The notes: generated by a model from the sequence alone, not told the origin. Numbered from the stretch's first letter, positions 37,984-46,652 are shown. The stretch: DNA of 64,000 bases from Phaeobacter italicus (GCF_001258055.1 NZ_CVRM01000003.1:1-64000), one strand, 5' to 3'. A program made the numbers and translations.

Positions 37984-37999
37984 GGTGATAAATATCACC
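37984..37999. promoter_or_regulatory. Operator candidate GGTGATAAATATCACC
   Basis: Two 6-bp arms GGTGAT/ATCACC around AAAT, ending 2 nt from the XRE gene start. It is the only strong palindrome in the 176-nt divergent spacer up to the desaturase at 38158. Binding by the XRE protein is inferred from position. Confidence 0.5.
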
Positions 38000-38157
38000 G
38001 TTGATGGATTTTGTTAATCATATTTGGAATTCTGCATCACCGATCCACTGGCTATCCCTGACAGAGCCATAGATTTCAGCGGGATAAAACAGAGAGATGC
38101 ACATTTGGACGGGGGCGCACCGGGATCAGACAGCTGGCCATCAGATAAAGGTGGCTG

Positions 38158-39099
38158 ATGTCTGATACGCAGCGAGATGGCCCGCTTGCGGCTGAGGCTC
38201 CGATCATCGCGGTGGGTCGGGTGGAATGGCGCACGCTGTTCTTGATCCTTGGCTGCTATGGGAGTTGGGCCGCCGTCCTGTTCGCAGCGGGCCTGTTGCC
38301 GCCTGTTGTTGCCGTCCCGATCCTGGCGGTGCTGATCACGCTGCACGCGTCGCTGTGCCATGAGGCGCTGCATGGCCATCCTTTCCGACTGCGCGTGCTG
38401 AACGAGGCGCTGATGTTCCTGCCTTTGAACCTCGCCATTCCATATGGCCGGTTTCGTGACACCCATCTTGCCCATCACCGTGATGAGCGGCTGACAGACC
38501 CTTATGATGATCCGGAGAGCAACTTCCTGGACCCAGCCGTCTGGCTGCGGTTGGGCTGGGCTGCGCGTCTGCTGTTTCGTGTGAACAACACGCTGTTGGG
38601 GCGGGTGGTGATTGGGCCACTGCTGGGGCAGGGCCGCTTTATGGCGCAGGAGTGGCGCCTGATCCGCGGTGGCGATGAGGCCGTGTTGCGGGACTGGCTG
38701 CTGCATTGTCTTGGGGCTGGTCTGGTTGTCGGGCTGGTCTGGGTCAGTCCGCTGTCGTTGATGAGCTATCTTGTGGCTGCCTATCTTGGCCTTGCGATCC
38801 TCAAGATCCGCACCTTTTTGGAGCATCGTGCCCACGACGACCCCAAGGCGCGCACCGTGATCGTCGAGCGTGGCGGGTTCCTTGGGTTTTTGTTTCTCAA
38901 CAACCATCTCCATGCGGTGCACCACTGTCACCCGGGTGTGCCGTGGTATGACCTGCCTGCGCTGTACGCAGCGCAGAGGCAGGGCTTTCACGATCGCAAT
39001 CAGGGCTACAGTTACCCGTCATATGCCCGGATCTTTCGTCGCTATGCGCTGCGGCGCAAGGATCCCGTTGCACATCCGATCTGGTCAGACCGCACGTAA
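38158..39099 (+). CDS. Membrane fatty acid desaturase
   Basis: 313 residues, four or so membrane segments and the three histidine boxes of the integral-membrane di-iron family: HEALHGH, HLAHH and HAVHH (with NNHLHAVHHCHPGVPWYDLP around the third). Spacing fits fatty acid desaturases and beta-carotene hydroxylase relatives; substrate cannot be told. AAAGGTGGCTG lies just upstream of ATG at 38158. EamA transporter follows after 18 nt on the same strand, and XRE regulator is divergent. Confidence 0.88.
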   Translation: MSDTQRDGPLAAEAPIIAVGRVEWRTLFLILGCYGSWAAVLFAAGLLPPVVAVPILAVLITLHASLCHEALHGHPFRLRVLNEALMFLPLNLAIPYGRFRDTHLAHHRDERLTDPYDDPESNFLDPAVWLRLGWAARLLFRVNNTLLGRVVIGPLLGQGRFMAQEWRLIRGGDEAVLRDWLLHCLGAGLVVGLVWVSPLSLMSYLVAAYLGLAILKIRTFLEHRAHDDPKARTVIVERGGFLGFLFLNNHLHAVHHCHPGVPWYDLPALYAAQRQGFHDRNQGYSYPSYARIFRRYALRRKDPVAHPIWSDRT

Positions 39100-39117
39100 G
39101 GGGCCATAACCCTTTGC

Positions 39118-40020
39118 ATGAGTTTGTGGATCCCCATCGCCATTGCGGCTGCCAGTTTTCAGACAGTTCGCTTCATGCTGCAAAAGGTCCTGAGCAGTGT
39201 GACCCTGTCGTCTGCCGGTGCGACATTTGCCCGGTTTGTTTATTCCGCGCCACTGATCTGGGCGGGGCTTTTTGGCTATCTTGCGGTGTCGGGGCGCGCC
39301 TTTCCTGATCTGAGCGCGACATTCTGGGTCTTCGCAACAATTGGCGGTACGGCGCAAATCCTTGCCACGGTGTGCGTTGTCGCCCTGTTCCGCCAACGCA
39401 ATTTCGCAGTCGGCATCACCTTCAAGAAAACCGAGGTCATCCAGACCGCCATTGTCGGGCTGATCGTTCTGGGAGACGGGATCTCTGCCCTTGGCTGGGG
39501 GGCGATCGTCATTGGGCTTTGCGCGGTTCTGGTCTTGTCGAAGACACCGGAAAGCACTGGACCGTGGTGGCGGCATCTGACCAATCGGGCGTCGCTTCTG
39601 GGGCTTGGTTCGGGGGTTCTGTTTGCCTTTTCCGCCGTGAGCTACCGGGGGGCATCGTTGCAACTGGCCGAGCTGGAGGCCGCATTTCGCGCCGGGGTCA
39701 CGCTGGCCGTTGTCGTCAGTCTTCAGACCCTGTTCATGCTGGTCTGGCTGAGCCTGCGCGAAAAGGGTGAAATTGCCCGTGTCTGGGCCGCAAGGCGGGT
39801 TGCGGTCTGGGTCGGCATGACCAGCCTTCTTGGGTCATTCTGCTGGTTCTGGGCCTTTACCCTGCAGAATGCCGCCTACGTCAAGGCGCTGGGTCAGATC
39901 GAATTGCTGTTGTCGCTGCTGGCGTCGGTGCTGTTCTTCAAGGAGGTCATCACCCGGCGCGAGATCCTTGGCATGGGGTTGCTGATCCTGTCGATCCTGG
40001 TGCTGTTGCTGGCAATCTGA
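39118..40020 (+). CDS. EamA/DMT family transporter
   Basis: 300 residues with ten hydrophobic segments arranged as two five-helix EamA repeats: about 1-145 (ISALGWGAIVIGLCAVLVLS at the end of the first) and 155-300 (VLFFKEVITRREILGMGLLI at the end of the second). The conserved pattern of a Gly-rich helix after a short charged loop occurs in both halves. It is probably a metabolite exporter; substrate unknown. It starts 18 nt after the desaturase and likely shares its transcript. Confidence 0.87.
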   Translation: MSLWIPIAIAAASFQTVRFMLQKVLSSVTLSSAGATFARFVYSAPLIWAGLFGYLAVSGRAFPDLSATFWVFATIGGTAQILATVCVVALFRQRNFAVGITFKKTEVIQTAIVGLIVLGDGISALGWGAIVIGLCAVLVLSKTPESTGPWWRHLTNRASLLGLGSGVLFAFSAVSYRGASLQLAELEAAFRAGVTLAVVVSLQTLFMLVWLSLREKGEIARVWAARRVAVWVGMTSLLGSFCWFWAFTLQNAAYVKALGQIELLLSLLASVLFFKEVITRREILGMGLLILSILVLLLAI

Positions 40021-40030
40021 GCTGGCAGGC

Positions 40031-40762
40031 TCAGCCGTCGCTTGGCATCGGATAGCCCTTGAGCCGCAGGAAATGGCTCGATTCATCGTCATTGCGAAAG
40101 AACGGCACACTGACCGGTGGTTCGCTGTTACGGATGCGCTGTGTGACTTCGGCGAGGACCACTTCGGTGATGAAGGGCAGATCATAGGTCCGCACCCGGC
40201 TGAGCGGGATCCACTGGAGGTGGGACAGCTCTTCGCTGGCGCGGGAGAAATCGTCGAGATCGCCGACGATATGCTCTGCATCGATCAGAAAGAACCGTGC
40301 GTCAAACCGGCGGGGGCGGCCCGGCGGGGTAATGGCGCGGAAGACAAACTGCAAACCAGCGGCAGCGGGCAAGTGACCGGTGGCGGCAAACCCCTCCCAG
40401 TCAGTTTCCGGCGGTGTGGGCCATGTGCCGGGGGTGCCCAGGATCAGACCGGTTTCTTCCCACAGCTCGCGGATTGCGGCCACGGCCAGCGCATGGTGAA
40501 GATCGCCTGCGGATTGTTCCTGCAGGCGATCGCGGCAGACATCCGGCAGCGGCGTGGCCAATGGAACGTCACCGTCGCCAAGGTCTACCGCACCGCCGGG
40601 GAACACCACCTTGTTGGGCATGAAAGCGGCCTTGGCGCCACGCTGGCCCATCAAGACCTGCGGATCCGCACCCATCCGGTCCCGCACCACAATCACGGTT
40701 GCCGCGTTGCGGATCGCTGTCTTGTCTGTGGTGGTCCGGGCTTGGGCGCTTTCGGGGATCAT
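40031..40762 (-). CDS. NUDIX hydrolase
   Basis: 243 residues. Nudix box: VVFPGGAVD is followed after an insertion of about 35 residues by AAIRELWEETGLILG, giving the REx2EE core. This spaced arrangement occurs in NUDT7/8/19-like and CoA-pyrophosphatase relatives. Substrate is probably a nucleoside diphosphate-linked compound but is not predictable. ATG at 40762 follows AAAAGG; ATG at 40801, with AGGGGC upstream, is an equally plausible longer start. Convergent with EamA. Confidence 0.85.
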   Translation of the reverse strand: MIPESAQARTTTDKTAIRNAATVIVVRDRMGADPQVLMGQRGAKAAFMPNKVVFPGGAVDLGDGDVPLATPLPDVCRDRLQEQSAGDLHHALAVAAIRELWEETGLILGTPGTWPTPPETDWEGFAATGHLPAAAGLQFVFRAITPPGRPRRFDARFFLIDAEHIVGDLDDFSRASEELSHLQWIPLSRVRTYDLPFITEVVLAEVTQRIRNSEPPVSVPFFRNDDESSHFLRLKGYPMPSDG

Positions 40763-40887
40763 GGGCAACCTTTTGATGGCAATAAGAGAGGTGCGCAGCA
40801 TCAGAGACTGCCCCTTAGATCTGACCGGGATCGGGCAGTGATGCAAGGGGCACCGCCTGTGCCGCTGCGGCGAAACCTGCGGTAAAG

Positions 40888-40918
40888 AAAAAGGCCCGTG
40901 CCGGTGGCAGGGCCTTTT
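40888..40918. terminator. Rho-independent terminator after DUF983 gene
   Basis: AAAAAGGCCCGTGCC and GGCAGGGCCTTTT form a GC stem around GGT, with A- and T-tracts on both sides. It lies just past the DUF983 stop on the minus strand. Confidence 0.85.
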
Positions 40919-40934
40919 GTCTGATCTTGTCTGC

Positions 40935-41351
40935 TTAGTCTTCCTTGCCGAAACCGTGCATCCGGCGCGCCCATTGGTAGGCGACGACAATCCCCTTCAT
41001 CCGGGGCAGCAGGAACAGCGAGGACAGCAGGCACCCCAGTGAGAACACCGTAAAGGTCACCAGCGGCTCTGGCCGCCAGGCGAAATAGACCACATGCATC
41101 AGCGGTGCCATAATGTGGCCCACCAGAAGAATGGTCAGATATGCAGGGCCATCGTCGGCACGCGCATTGCTGAGGTTCAGACCGCAATTGGCGCATTCAT
41201 CATTCACCTTGAGGTACGAATGAAGGACTTTGCCCTCGCCGCAGTTGGGGCATTTGCACCGCCAGCCCCGCAGAACCGCGGGCCAGGTTGGACGGTCTTC
41301 TTGGCTATCAGTTTTGATGTCGGCCGAAAGCGCCGCAGATGACTCGGTCAT
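40935..41351 (-). CDS. DUF983 zinc-ribbon membrane protein
   Basis: 138 residues. A zinc ribbon with CKCPNCGEGKVLHSYLKVND and ECANCGL (two CxxC-like pairs) is followed by two membrane helices (YLTILLVGHIMAPLMHVVYF and FTVFSLGCLLSSLFLL). The N-terminal 25 residues are polar. DUF983 has no established activity; homologues in alphaproteobacteria often sit near cytochrome or Nudix genes. The next gene on this strand is the Nudix hydrolase. Confidence 0.85.
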   Translation of the reverse strand: MTESSAALSADIKTDSQEDRPTWPAVLRGWRCKCPNCGEGKVLHSYLKVNDECANCGLNLSNARADDGPAYLTILLVGHIMAPLMHVVYFAWRPEPLVTFTVFSLGCLLSSLFLLPRMKGIVVAYQWARRMHGFGKED

Positions 41352-41611
41352 AACAAATCCTATCTTTTGAGCTCATATTTGGTCTCATTGCGTCCCGGAA
41401 TAAAGGGGGCGTCATTGGGTCTGCGTCGGGATGCCGCAAGATTGGGCGGCTTTGGCTGAAGGCGCAATAAGAGAAAATTATGCGAATTGAAGGCTCTGCG
41501 GGCGCGCGTGGATTTTTTTTTCGAGAAAAACCGACGGAAGTATCATGGGCGGCCGTTTAGCTCACGTCATCGGCGGCAAGGGGCTGCCGATCTGCAAAAG
41601 GACCGCAGACC

Positions 41612-42109
41612 ATGAAACATACGAAGTTCATCGCAGCCGTGATCGTCGCCGGTGCCGTTGTCGGAGCCACAGGCGCCATTGCCAAACCGGGCCACGGTGG
41701 CAAAGGGGGCTTTGGGCCGGGCATGACGTTTGAGCAGATTGATGCGGACGGCAACGGTCAGATCAGCAAGCAGGAAATGGAAGGTCTGCGCGAGGCGCGC
41801 TTTGCCGCGGCTGATGCTGACGGTGATGGCAAGCTGACACTGGCCGAGATCGAAGCCGCCGCACAGGCGCGCGCCAAGGATCATGCGGCCAAGATGATGG
41901 AGCGGATGGACGCGAATTCGGATGGGGCGGTGACGCTGGACGAGCTGCCCAAACCCCGCCGCGCCGGAAAGATGTTTGACCGGGTCGACGCCAATGGTGA
42001 TGGTGCCATCAGCAAGGACGAATATGAATCCGCCCGCATGAAGCACCAGGCGCGCCATGGTGGAGATCGCCGCCACGGCGGTCAGGGCGGCGCAACGGAG
42101 CAGAACTGA
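41612..42109 (+). CDS. Exported EF-hand calcium-binding protein
   Basis: 165 residues with a signal peptide (MKHTKFIAAVIVAGAVVGAT, then GAIAKP). Four canonical EF-hand loops are visible: DADGNGQISKQE (44-55), DADGDGKLTLAE (68-79), DANSDGAVTLDE (100-111) and DANGDGAISKDE (126-137). The ends are Gly/His-rich, including HGGDRRHGGQGG. It probably buffers or senses Ca2+ in the periplasm. It ends 65 nt before the ECF sigma gene and is followed by a putative anti-sigma and a metal-sensor-like protein, so it may be the target or input of that module. Confidence 0.9.
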   Translation: MKHTKFIAAVIVAGAVVGATGAIAKPGHGGKGGFGPGMTFEQIDADGNGQISKQEMEGLREARFAAADADGDGKLTLAEIEAAAQARAKDHAAKMMERMDANSDGAVTLDELPKPRRAGKMFDRVDANGDGAISKDEYESARMKHQARHGGDRRHGGQGGATEQN

Positions 42110-42173
42110 ACCGGGACCAGATGTGTCGATATCTGCAAAATATGCAGGGCGGGCCCCGGCGAGGGGCCCGTTG

Positions 42174-42797
42174 ATGTCGCAGCCACCGCCGACGCAGGCG
42201 GGGCAGGGGCAGGCCTGTGACGAACGACCGGTCGAGGATCCGGAGGGCGCATTGCTTTTGCGATTTGCTCAGGGGGATCCGCATGTCGCGGCAGAGCTGA
42301 CACGACGGCTTGCGCCGCGCGCGCTTGGTGTTGCGATGCGGGTTCTGGGCAACCGGGCCGAAGCAGAGGACATCACCCAGGAGGCGATGGTGCGCCTGTG
42401 GCGTCAGGCCGAACATTGGGAGCCGGGGCGCGCGCGGGTCTCGACCTGGCTCTATCGCGTGGTGATGAATCTTTGCATCGATCACAAGCGACGGCAGCGG
42501 GGCGGGCATCTGGATCTGGACGCCATCCCCGAACCGGAAGACACGGCCCAGAGCGCGGCAGAGCGCCTTCAGGATGGGGCCCGGCAGGACGCCTTGCAGA
42601 GCGCGTTGATGCAACTGCCAGAACGCCAGCGTCAGGCCGTGGTTCTGCGCCACATCGAAGACCTGCCAAACCCGGAGATCGCAGGGATCATGGACATCAG
42701 CGTCGAGGCGGTCGAAAGTCTGACCGCGCGGGGCAAACGGGCGTTGGCCGCCATCCTGGCCGGACGCCGGGCTGAATTGGGGTATAGCGATGGTTGA
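42174..42797 (+). CDS. ECF-type RNA polymerase sigma factor
   Basis: 207 residues. Region 2 has ALLLRFAQGDPHVAAELTRR and NRAEAEDITQEAMVRLWRQA; region 4 has LPERQRQAVVLRHIEDLPNP then EIAGIMDISVEAVESLTARG. No region 1.1 or 3, so it is an ECF (group 4) factor. ATG at 42174 follows GAGGGG. A longer frame from 42057 lies inside the EF-hand gene and is rejected. It overlaps the next gene by 8 nt, as expected for a sigma/anti-sigma pair. Confidence 0.88.
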   Translation: MSQPPPTQAGQGQACDERPVEDPEGALLLRFAQGDPHVAAELTRRLAPRALGVAMRVLGNRAEAEDITQEAMVRLWRQAEHWEPGRARVSTWLYRVVMNLCIDHKRRQRGGHLDLDAIPEPEDTAQSAAERLQDGARQDALQSALMQLPERQRQAVVLRHIEDLPNPEIAGIMDISVEAVESLTARGKRALAAILAGRRAELGYSDG

Positions 42798-43275
42798 CAA
42801 GACAGATAGACATGCGCCCGGACAGCCGGGCGGACAAGCGGATGCAGAGCAGTCCCGCGGCGAGGATGATCTGTTTGCGGACGCGCTGGTGGATGATCTT
42901 TTTGCCGAAGCCCGCGACTGCCGTCCTGCCGAGGTGCCGGTTCATTTGGAGCAGTCCATCATCCGAGAGGCTGTTGCCATTCAGGCTGCGCGGGCTGCTG
43001 CGGTGCAGTCTCAGGGCGCGGACTGGGCCAAGGGCAGGACCGAGAGGGGCCGCACGGGTCTGATGGCGCAGCTGCGCGGCGTGATTGCCGCCATTGGTGG
43101 CTGGCCTGCGGTTGGGGGGCTGGCCACGGCGAGTGCGGCTGGTTTGTGGATTGGACTGGCGCCGCCGTCCTTTATCCCTGATCCGGTGGCCTTGGCCGGG
43201 ATCGACCTGAGCGCGTCGGATTTGCCGGATGACAGCTATGACTTGGCGCTGGTGCTGAGCGAGGAAACAGAATGA
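42790..43275 (+). CDS. Putative single-pass anti-sigma factor
   Basis: 161 residues. A polar, acidic N-terminal half (about 1-95) precedes one hydrophobic segment, VGGLATASAAGLWIGLAPPS (about 108-128), and a short acidic periplasmic tail. Topology and coupling to the sigma gene (8-nt overlap) suggest a membrane anti-sigma. I see no zinc-binding ZAS motif (HxxxCxxC), so family membership is not proven. It overlaps the downstream sensor gene by 4 nt. Confidence 0.65.
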   Translation: MVDKTDRHAPGQPGGQADAEQSRGEDDLFADALVDDLFAEARDCRPAEVPVHLEQSIIREAVAIQAARAAAVQSQGADWAKGRTERGRTGLMAQLRGVIAAIGGWPAVGGLATASAAGLWIGLAPPSFIPDPVALAGIDLSASDLPDDSYDLALVLSEETE

Positions 43276-43745
43276 CACAAGAGCCGACAAAATCTCCCCG
43301 CCGGTGGGTGCGCTGGCTGCTGATCGGGTCGCTTGCCCTGAACCTGATCGTGGTTGGGGTTGTTGCCGGGGCGGCCTGGCGGTTTGCCGGACACGGACGA
43401 GACGGCGGCAAGGCACCGCCGCCGATCGGGGCGCTTCTTTATCGTGATCTGGATCGCGACACGCGCAAGGCATTGCGGAGTGCGGTTGAGGGCGACCACG
43501 AAAGTTTCCGCGCCCGCCGCATGGCCGAGGTTGTCACGGTTGTAACGCTGTTGCGGGCTGACCCTTTTGATCCGGCCGCTTTGGAGGGGGCTTTGCAGGA
43601 CCATGCGGCGCGGCGCAGTTCTTTCCACCAGTCGGTGCAGGTTGCCTGGATGAGCCAGGTTCGCGAGATGACAGCCCAAGAGCGGGCGTCTTATGCTGCC
43701 GAGCTGGAAGAGCGTTTGGCGCGCCACGACAGGAAACATCGCTGA
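43272..43745 (+). CDS. CnrX/CpxP-like periplasmic heavy-metal sensor
   Basis: 157 residues: a basic N-terminus, one membrane anchor (WVRWLLIGSLALNLIVVGVV) and a helical periplasmic domain. RDLDRDTRKALRSAVEGDHE and SFHQSVQVAWMSQVREMTAQ match the Spy/CpxP/CnrX-like fold of heavy-metal sensor proteins in ECF operons. Late histidines and HDRKHR at the C-terminus may contact metal. It is the last gene before a strong terminator. In the Cnr system the CnrX-CnrY-CnrH trio is known; the equivalence here is inference. Confidence 0.7.
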   Translation: MTQEPTKSPRRWVRWLLIGSLALNLIVVGVVAGAAWRFAGHGRDGGKAPPPIGALLYRDLDRDTRKALRSAVEGDHESFRARRMAEVVTVVTLLRADPFDPAALEGALQDHAARRSSFHQSVQVAWMSQVREMTAQERASYAAELEERLARHDRKHR

Positions 43746-43762
43746 GCGCGGGGCAAGATCGG

Positions 43763-43793
43763 AACAGGGCAGTGGCGAGAGCACTGCCCTGTT
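43763..43793 (+). terminator. Terminator of the EF-hand/ECF operon
   Basis: AACAGGGCAGTG and CACTGCCCTGTT form a perfect 12-bp stem around a 7-nt loop. It is 18 nt past the sensor stop. The spacer up to 43940 holds no other convincing gene. Confidence 0.85.
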
Positions 43794-43939
43794 TGCTGTT
43801 GATGGACCATCTGCTGCTCTTGTCTGGTCCTGCCTGTAGTGCGCGACGCCATGCCGGGTGTGCCGGTCTTTTGGCGGTCGAGCCCGTCGTTCACTGTCCT
43901 TGGTCGTTGCGCCCCGTTGGATGGGGCGAATGGGGTTGG

Positions 43940-45382
43940 TCAGGCTGCCAGCTCTGCCAATGAGACGCGGTTGCGGCCTGCATGTTTGGCGCTGTAAAGC
44001 GCGCGGTCGGCGTTGGTGATCAGGTCATTTACACAGGCCTCGCGGGCCTGCGGGTTTCTCAGGATCTCGCTGTGCTGGGTGCCGCCGCCAATCACGGCAC
44101 CGATGCTGATGGTGACATGAATGGGGCGGTCAACGCCTGCGATGTGAAATGGTTTGCTGTTGATCCGGTTGCACAAGTCGCTGGCAACGGCGGCTGTCAT
44201 GGCTTCGCCGAGGCCGGGCAGCACGATCATGAATTCTTCACCACCGACGCGGGCGACAAGATCAACAGGGCGCAGCGCGGACTGCAGCCGTTTCGCGGCC
44301 TCGATCAGCACCGCATCGCCTACCGGGTGGCCGTAGATGTCGTTGATCTGTTTGAAGTGGTCCAGATCGGCAAGCATCACCGCAAAGGGATCGCCCGACT
44401 TGGCTGCGCTGCCTGCAACCTGATCGAGGAAGGGCTTGGCATAGCGGCGGTTGAACAGGCCGGTCATCGGGTCTTCGACCGCAGCCCGCAGGCTGTTGCG
44501 GACGTTGTCGCGCAGATGGTCCATGCGGGCGCGCTGGCGCAGCTGGTTTTCGATGCGCAGGCTCAGCTCTGCGACGTTGAAACCGGCCTGCAGAACGTCG
44601 TGGGCCCCGCGATCCAGCGCCTCTGCGGCGATGGCCGGGTCGGCAGGGTGCACAACTGCGATCACAACCGTGCGCCGGGTAGAGGCGCGTGCCCGCAAAT
44701 CCGCAATAAGGCGCAGGCCGGGGCCCGCGTTGGTCGGGCTCAGTTCAATGACGATCACATCAGGCACCGGCTCGCGCATCAGGGGGTGCACCGCATCCAG
44801 CTGGTGGCTTTCGAGACGGTAGGGCACGCGCGAGGCAAGCTGGGCCTGCCAGTAAATGGCTGTTGCGCGTGCTTCGGTGACCAGGGCAACCATGGCGCCA
44901 CTGATCCCCGCATTCAGATGGGCGTCGGACAGAACCGGACCGAACCGGTGGGTGCCGCCGCCTTGCAGATGCAGATCTTCCTTGTGGCTGGAGGCGCGCA
45001 GCAGGCTGCGGATGCGCGCCTGTAGCATCGTGTCATCAAGGGGCTGGATCAGCACATCATCGATGCCGGCACGCAGGGCAGACAGCCGACGGTCGCTGTC
45101 GGCCTCCTGATCAATTGCAATCACCGGGATATCAGCGAGCTGGTCATCCTCTGCCAGCAGCGCCTTGACGTCGGCGGCAGATCCATCAGGCAGGGACATG
45201 GCAGTGAGGATCAGGTCGGGGCGGCAGCGCAGGGCAGTTTTCACGATGCCCTCTGTGCCCTCGGCCTGCACCACACGGTAATAGGCTGCGGACAGCTGCA
45301 CCTTTAGCATGATGCGGTTTGTCGCCACTCCGTCGATGATGAGGATCGTACCCTGCACGCGAAGCCCTTTCGCCTCTTGCAT
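43940..45382 (-). CDS. PleD-like diguanylate cyclase with degenerate receivers
   Basis: 480 residues: receiver 1 (about 12-130), receiver 2 (about 160-285) and a GGDEF domain (about 300-475). GGEEF is at 380-384 (VARVGGEEFMIVLPG), with an RxxD inhibitory site at 371-374, so cyclase activity and c-di-GMP feedback are likely. In receiver 1 the expected phospho-acceptor Asp is Ala61 (PDLILTAMSLPDG) and the conserved Lys is Gln113 (LIQPL). In receiver 2 it is Glu213 (PDVIVIELSP). Phosphorylation control of the PleD type therefore seems lost. ATG at 45382 is chosen over an upstream in-frame start at 45442. Confidence 0.9.
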   Translation of the reverse strand: MQEAKGLRVQGTILIIDGVATNRIMLKVQLSAAYYRVVQAEGTEGIVKTALRCRPDLILTAMSLPDGSAADVKALLAEDDQLADIPVIAIDQEADSDRRLSALRAGIDDVLIQPLDDTMLQARIRSLLRASSHKEDLHLQGGGTHRFGPVLSDAHLNAGISGAMVALVTEARATAIYWQAQLASRVPYRLESHQLDAVHPLMREPVPDVIVIELSPTNAGPGLRLIADLRARASTRRTVVIAVVHPADPAIAAEALDRGAHDVLQAGFNVAELSLRIENQLRQRARMDHLRDNVRNSLRAAVEDPMTGLFNRRYAKPFLDQVAGSAAKSGDPFAVMLADLDHFKQINDIYGHPVGDAVLIEAAKRLQSALRPVDLVARVGGEEFMIVLPGLGEAMTAAVASDLCNRINSKPFHIAGVDRPIHVTISIGAVIGGGTQHSEILRNPQAREACVNDLITNADRALYSAKHAGRNRVSLAELAA

Positions 45383-45475
45383 TCCAACTATCCCTGAAGT
45401 CTTAATGAGGATGGTTAATAAACCCTTTCGGATTTCCATCAAATTGACGGTGAAGTGTCAGGAATGTGTTCACAT

Positions 45476-45760
45476 ATGCCTTTTTCCGCCGATTCAGCCG
45501 AGACCCTGGCCCTCAAGGCGCTGGGTTGGCTGGCCGGCAATGACGAGTTGCTGCCTGTGTTTCTCGGGTCCACCGGGGCAAGCGAGTCGGATCTGCGGGA
45601 GCAGGCGGCCGATCCTGCGTTCCTTGGCTCGGTGCTGGATTTCCTGACAATGGATGATGCCTGGGTGATGGCATTCTGCGACAGCTTGGGCATCGCCTAT
45701 GAGATCCCGATGCAGGCGCGGATGGCGCTGCCGGGCGGCGCGCAGGTCCACTGGACCTGA
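45476..45760 (+). CDS. DUF3572 family protein
   Basis: 94 residues, beginning MPFSADSAETLALKALGWLA. LPVFLGSTGASESDLREQAA and LDFLTMDDAWVMAFCDSLGI are the characteristic blocks of this alphaproteobacterial domain of unknown function. Small, soluble, mostly helical. It is transcribed divergently from the PleD-like gene, with about 93 nt between start codons. A GTG start seven codons upstream (45455) is possible. Confidence 0.85.
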   Translation: MPFSADSAETLALKALGWLAGNDELLPVFLGSTGASESDLREQAADPAFLGSVLDFLTMDDAWVMAFCDSLGIAYEIPMQARMALPGGAQVHWT

Positions 45761-45930
45761 GCCGCTGAGACGAGCCACAGACAAGCACTGACAGGTTGTC
45801 ACTTGCTGGCTGTTCCAAACGGCTGGCGACAACGGGGCGGATCGCCTATCAATTGGCAAACGGGGCAAATTCGCCCCGGCCTTGAAACTTGGCCCGCCGG
45901 ATAGGACGGGCCCCGACCGAAGGACTGCCC

Positions 45931-46620
45931 ATGCCCGTTGATGCCCTGCTGTTTGACAAGGACGGAACACTTTTCGATTTTGCGCAGACCTGGAACACTT
46001 GGGCGGCAGAGGTGCTGAACACGCTGTCGCGCGGTGATCACGCCGCCAAGGTGGGAATGGCGCGGGTGATCAGCTATGATCTTGATCGCTCCGCCTTTAA
46101 TGCCGACAGCCTGGTCATCGCAGGATCCAACGACGAGGTGGCAGAGGTGCTATCCCCTTTCGTGGCCCATATGGATCTGCCGGAACTGACGGCCTTTCTC
46201 GCCCAAAGCGCGGCCACTGCGGATCTGTCTCCGGCGGTGCCGCTGGCTGCGTTCCTTGATGACCTGCTGGCGCGGGGAAAGGTGCTGGGGGTGATGACCA
46301 ACGATTCCGAGATCTCAGCCAAGAGCCAACTGGAGCGCGCTGGGGTGTTGGATCGCTTTGCCTTTGTGGCGGGCTGTGACAGTGGCCACGGCGCAAAGCC
46401 GGACCCCGATCCACTGCTGGCGTTTTGCAAGGCTGCAGGCGTCGCTCCGGAGCGGACGGCGATGGTCGGTGACAGTCTGCACGACCTGATCGCGGGGGCT
46501 GCGGCCGGAATGCGACGCATTGGTGTGCTGACGGGCATGGCAACGGCTGCTGATCTGCAGGACCACGCGGATGTCGTGTTGCCGAATATCGGTCATATTC
46601 CGGCGTGGCTCGACGCCTGA
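45931..46620 (+). CDS. HAD-superfamily phosphatase
   Basis: 229 residues. HAD motif I is LLFDKDGTLFDFAQTW near the N-terminus; motif II is GVMTNDSE; motif III/IV is AKPDPDPLLAFCKAAG and MVGDSLHDLIAGAAAGM. The helical cap lies between about 18 and 90, as in phosphoglycolate-phosphatase-like (Gph) enzymes. Substrate is uncertain. ATG at 45931 follows AAGGA. In-frame codons upstream to 45889 are not needed for the fold. Confidence 0.87.
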   Translation: MPVDALLFDKDGTLFDFAQTWNTWAAEVLNTLSRGDHAAKVGMARVISYDLDRSAFNADSLVIAGSNDEVAEVLSPFVAHMDLPELTAFLAQSAATADLSPAVPLAAFLDDLLARGKVLGVMTNDSEISAKSQLERAGVLDRFAFVAGCDSGHGAKPDPDPLLAFCKAAGVAPERTAMVGDSLHDLIAGAAAGMRRIGVLTGMATAADLQDHADVVLPNIGHIPAWLDA

Positions 46621-46632
46621 AACTTGTCGCAC

Positions 46633-46652
46633 TGTACAGAAATGTACAGAAA
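46633..46652. promoter_or_regulatory. Tandem TGTACAGAAA repeats upstream of the MttB gene
   Basis: TGTACAGAAA occurs twice in direct succession (46633-46642 and 46643-46652), each containing the palindrome TGTACA. A 10-bp period places both on one helix face. They lie 143 nt upstream of the methyltransferase start and just past the HAD gene stop, so they may be operator sites. Confidence 0.5.
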
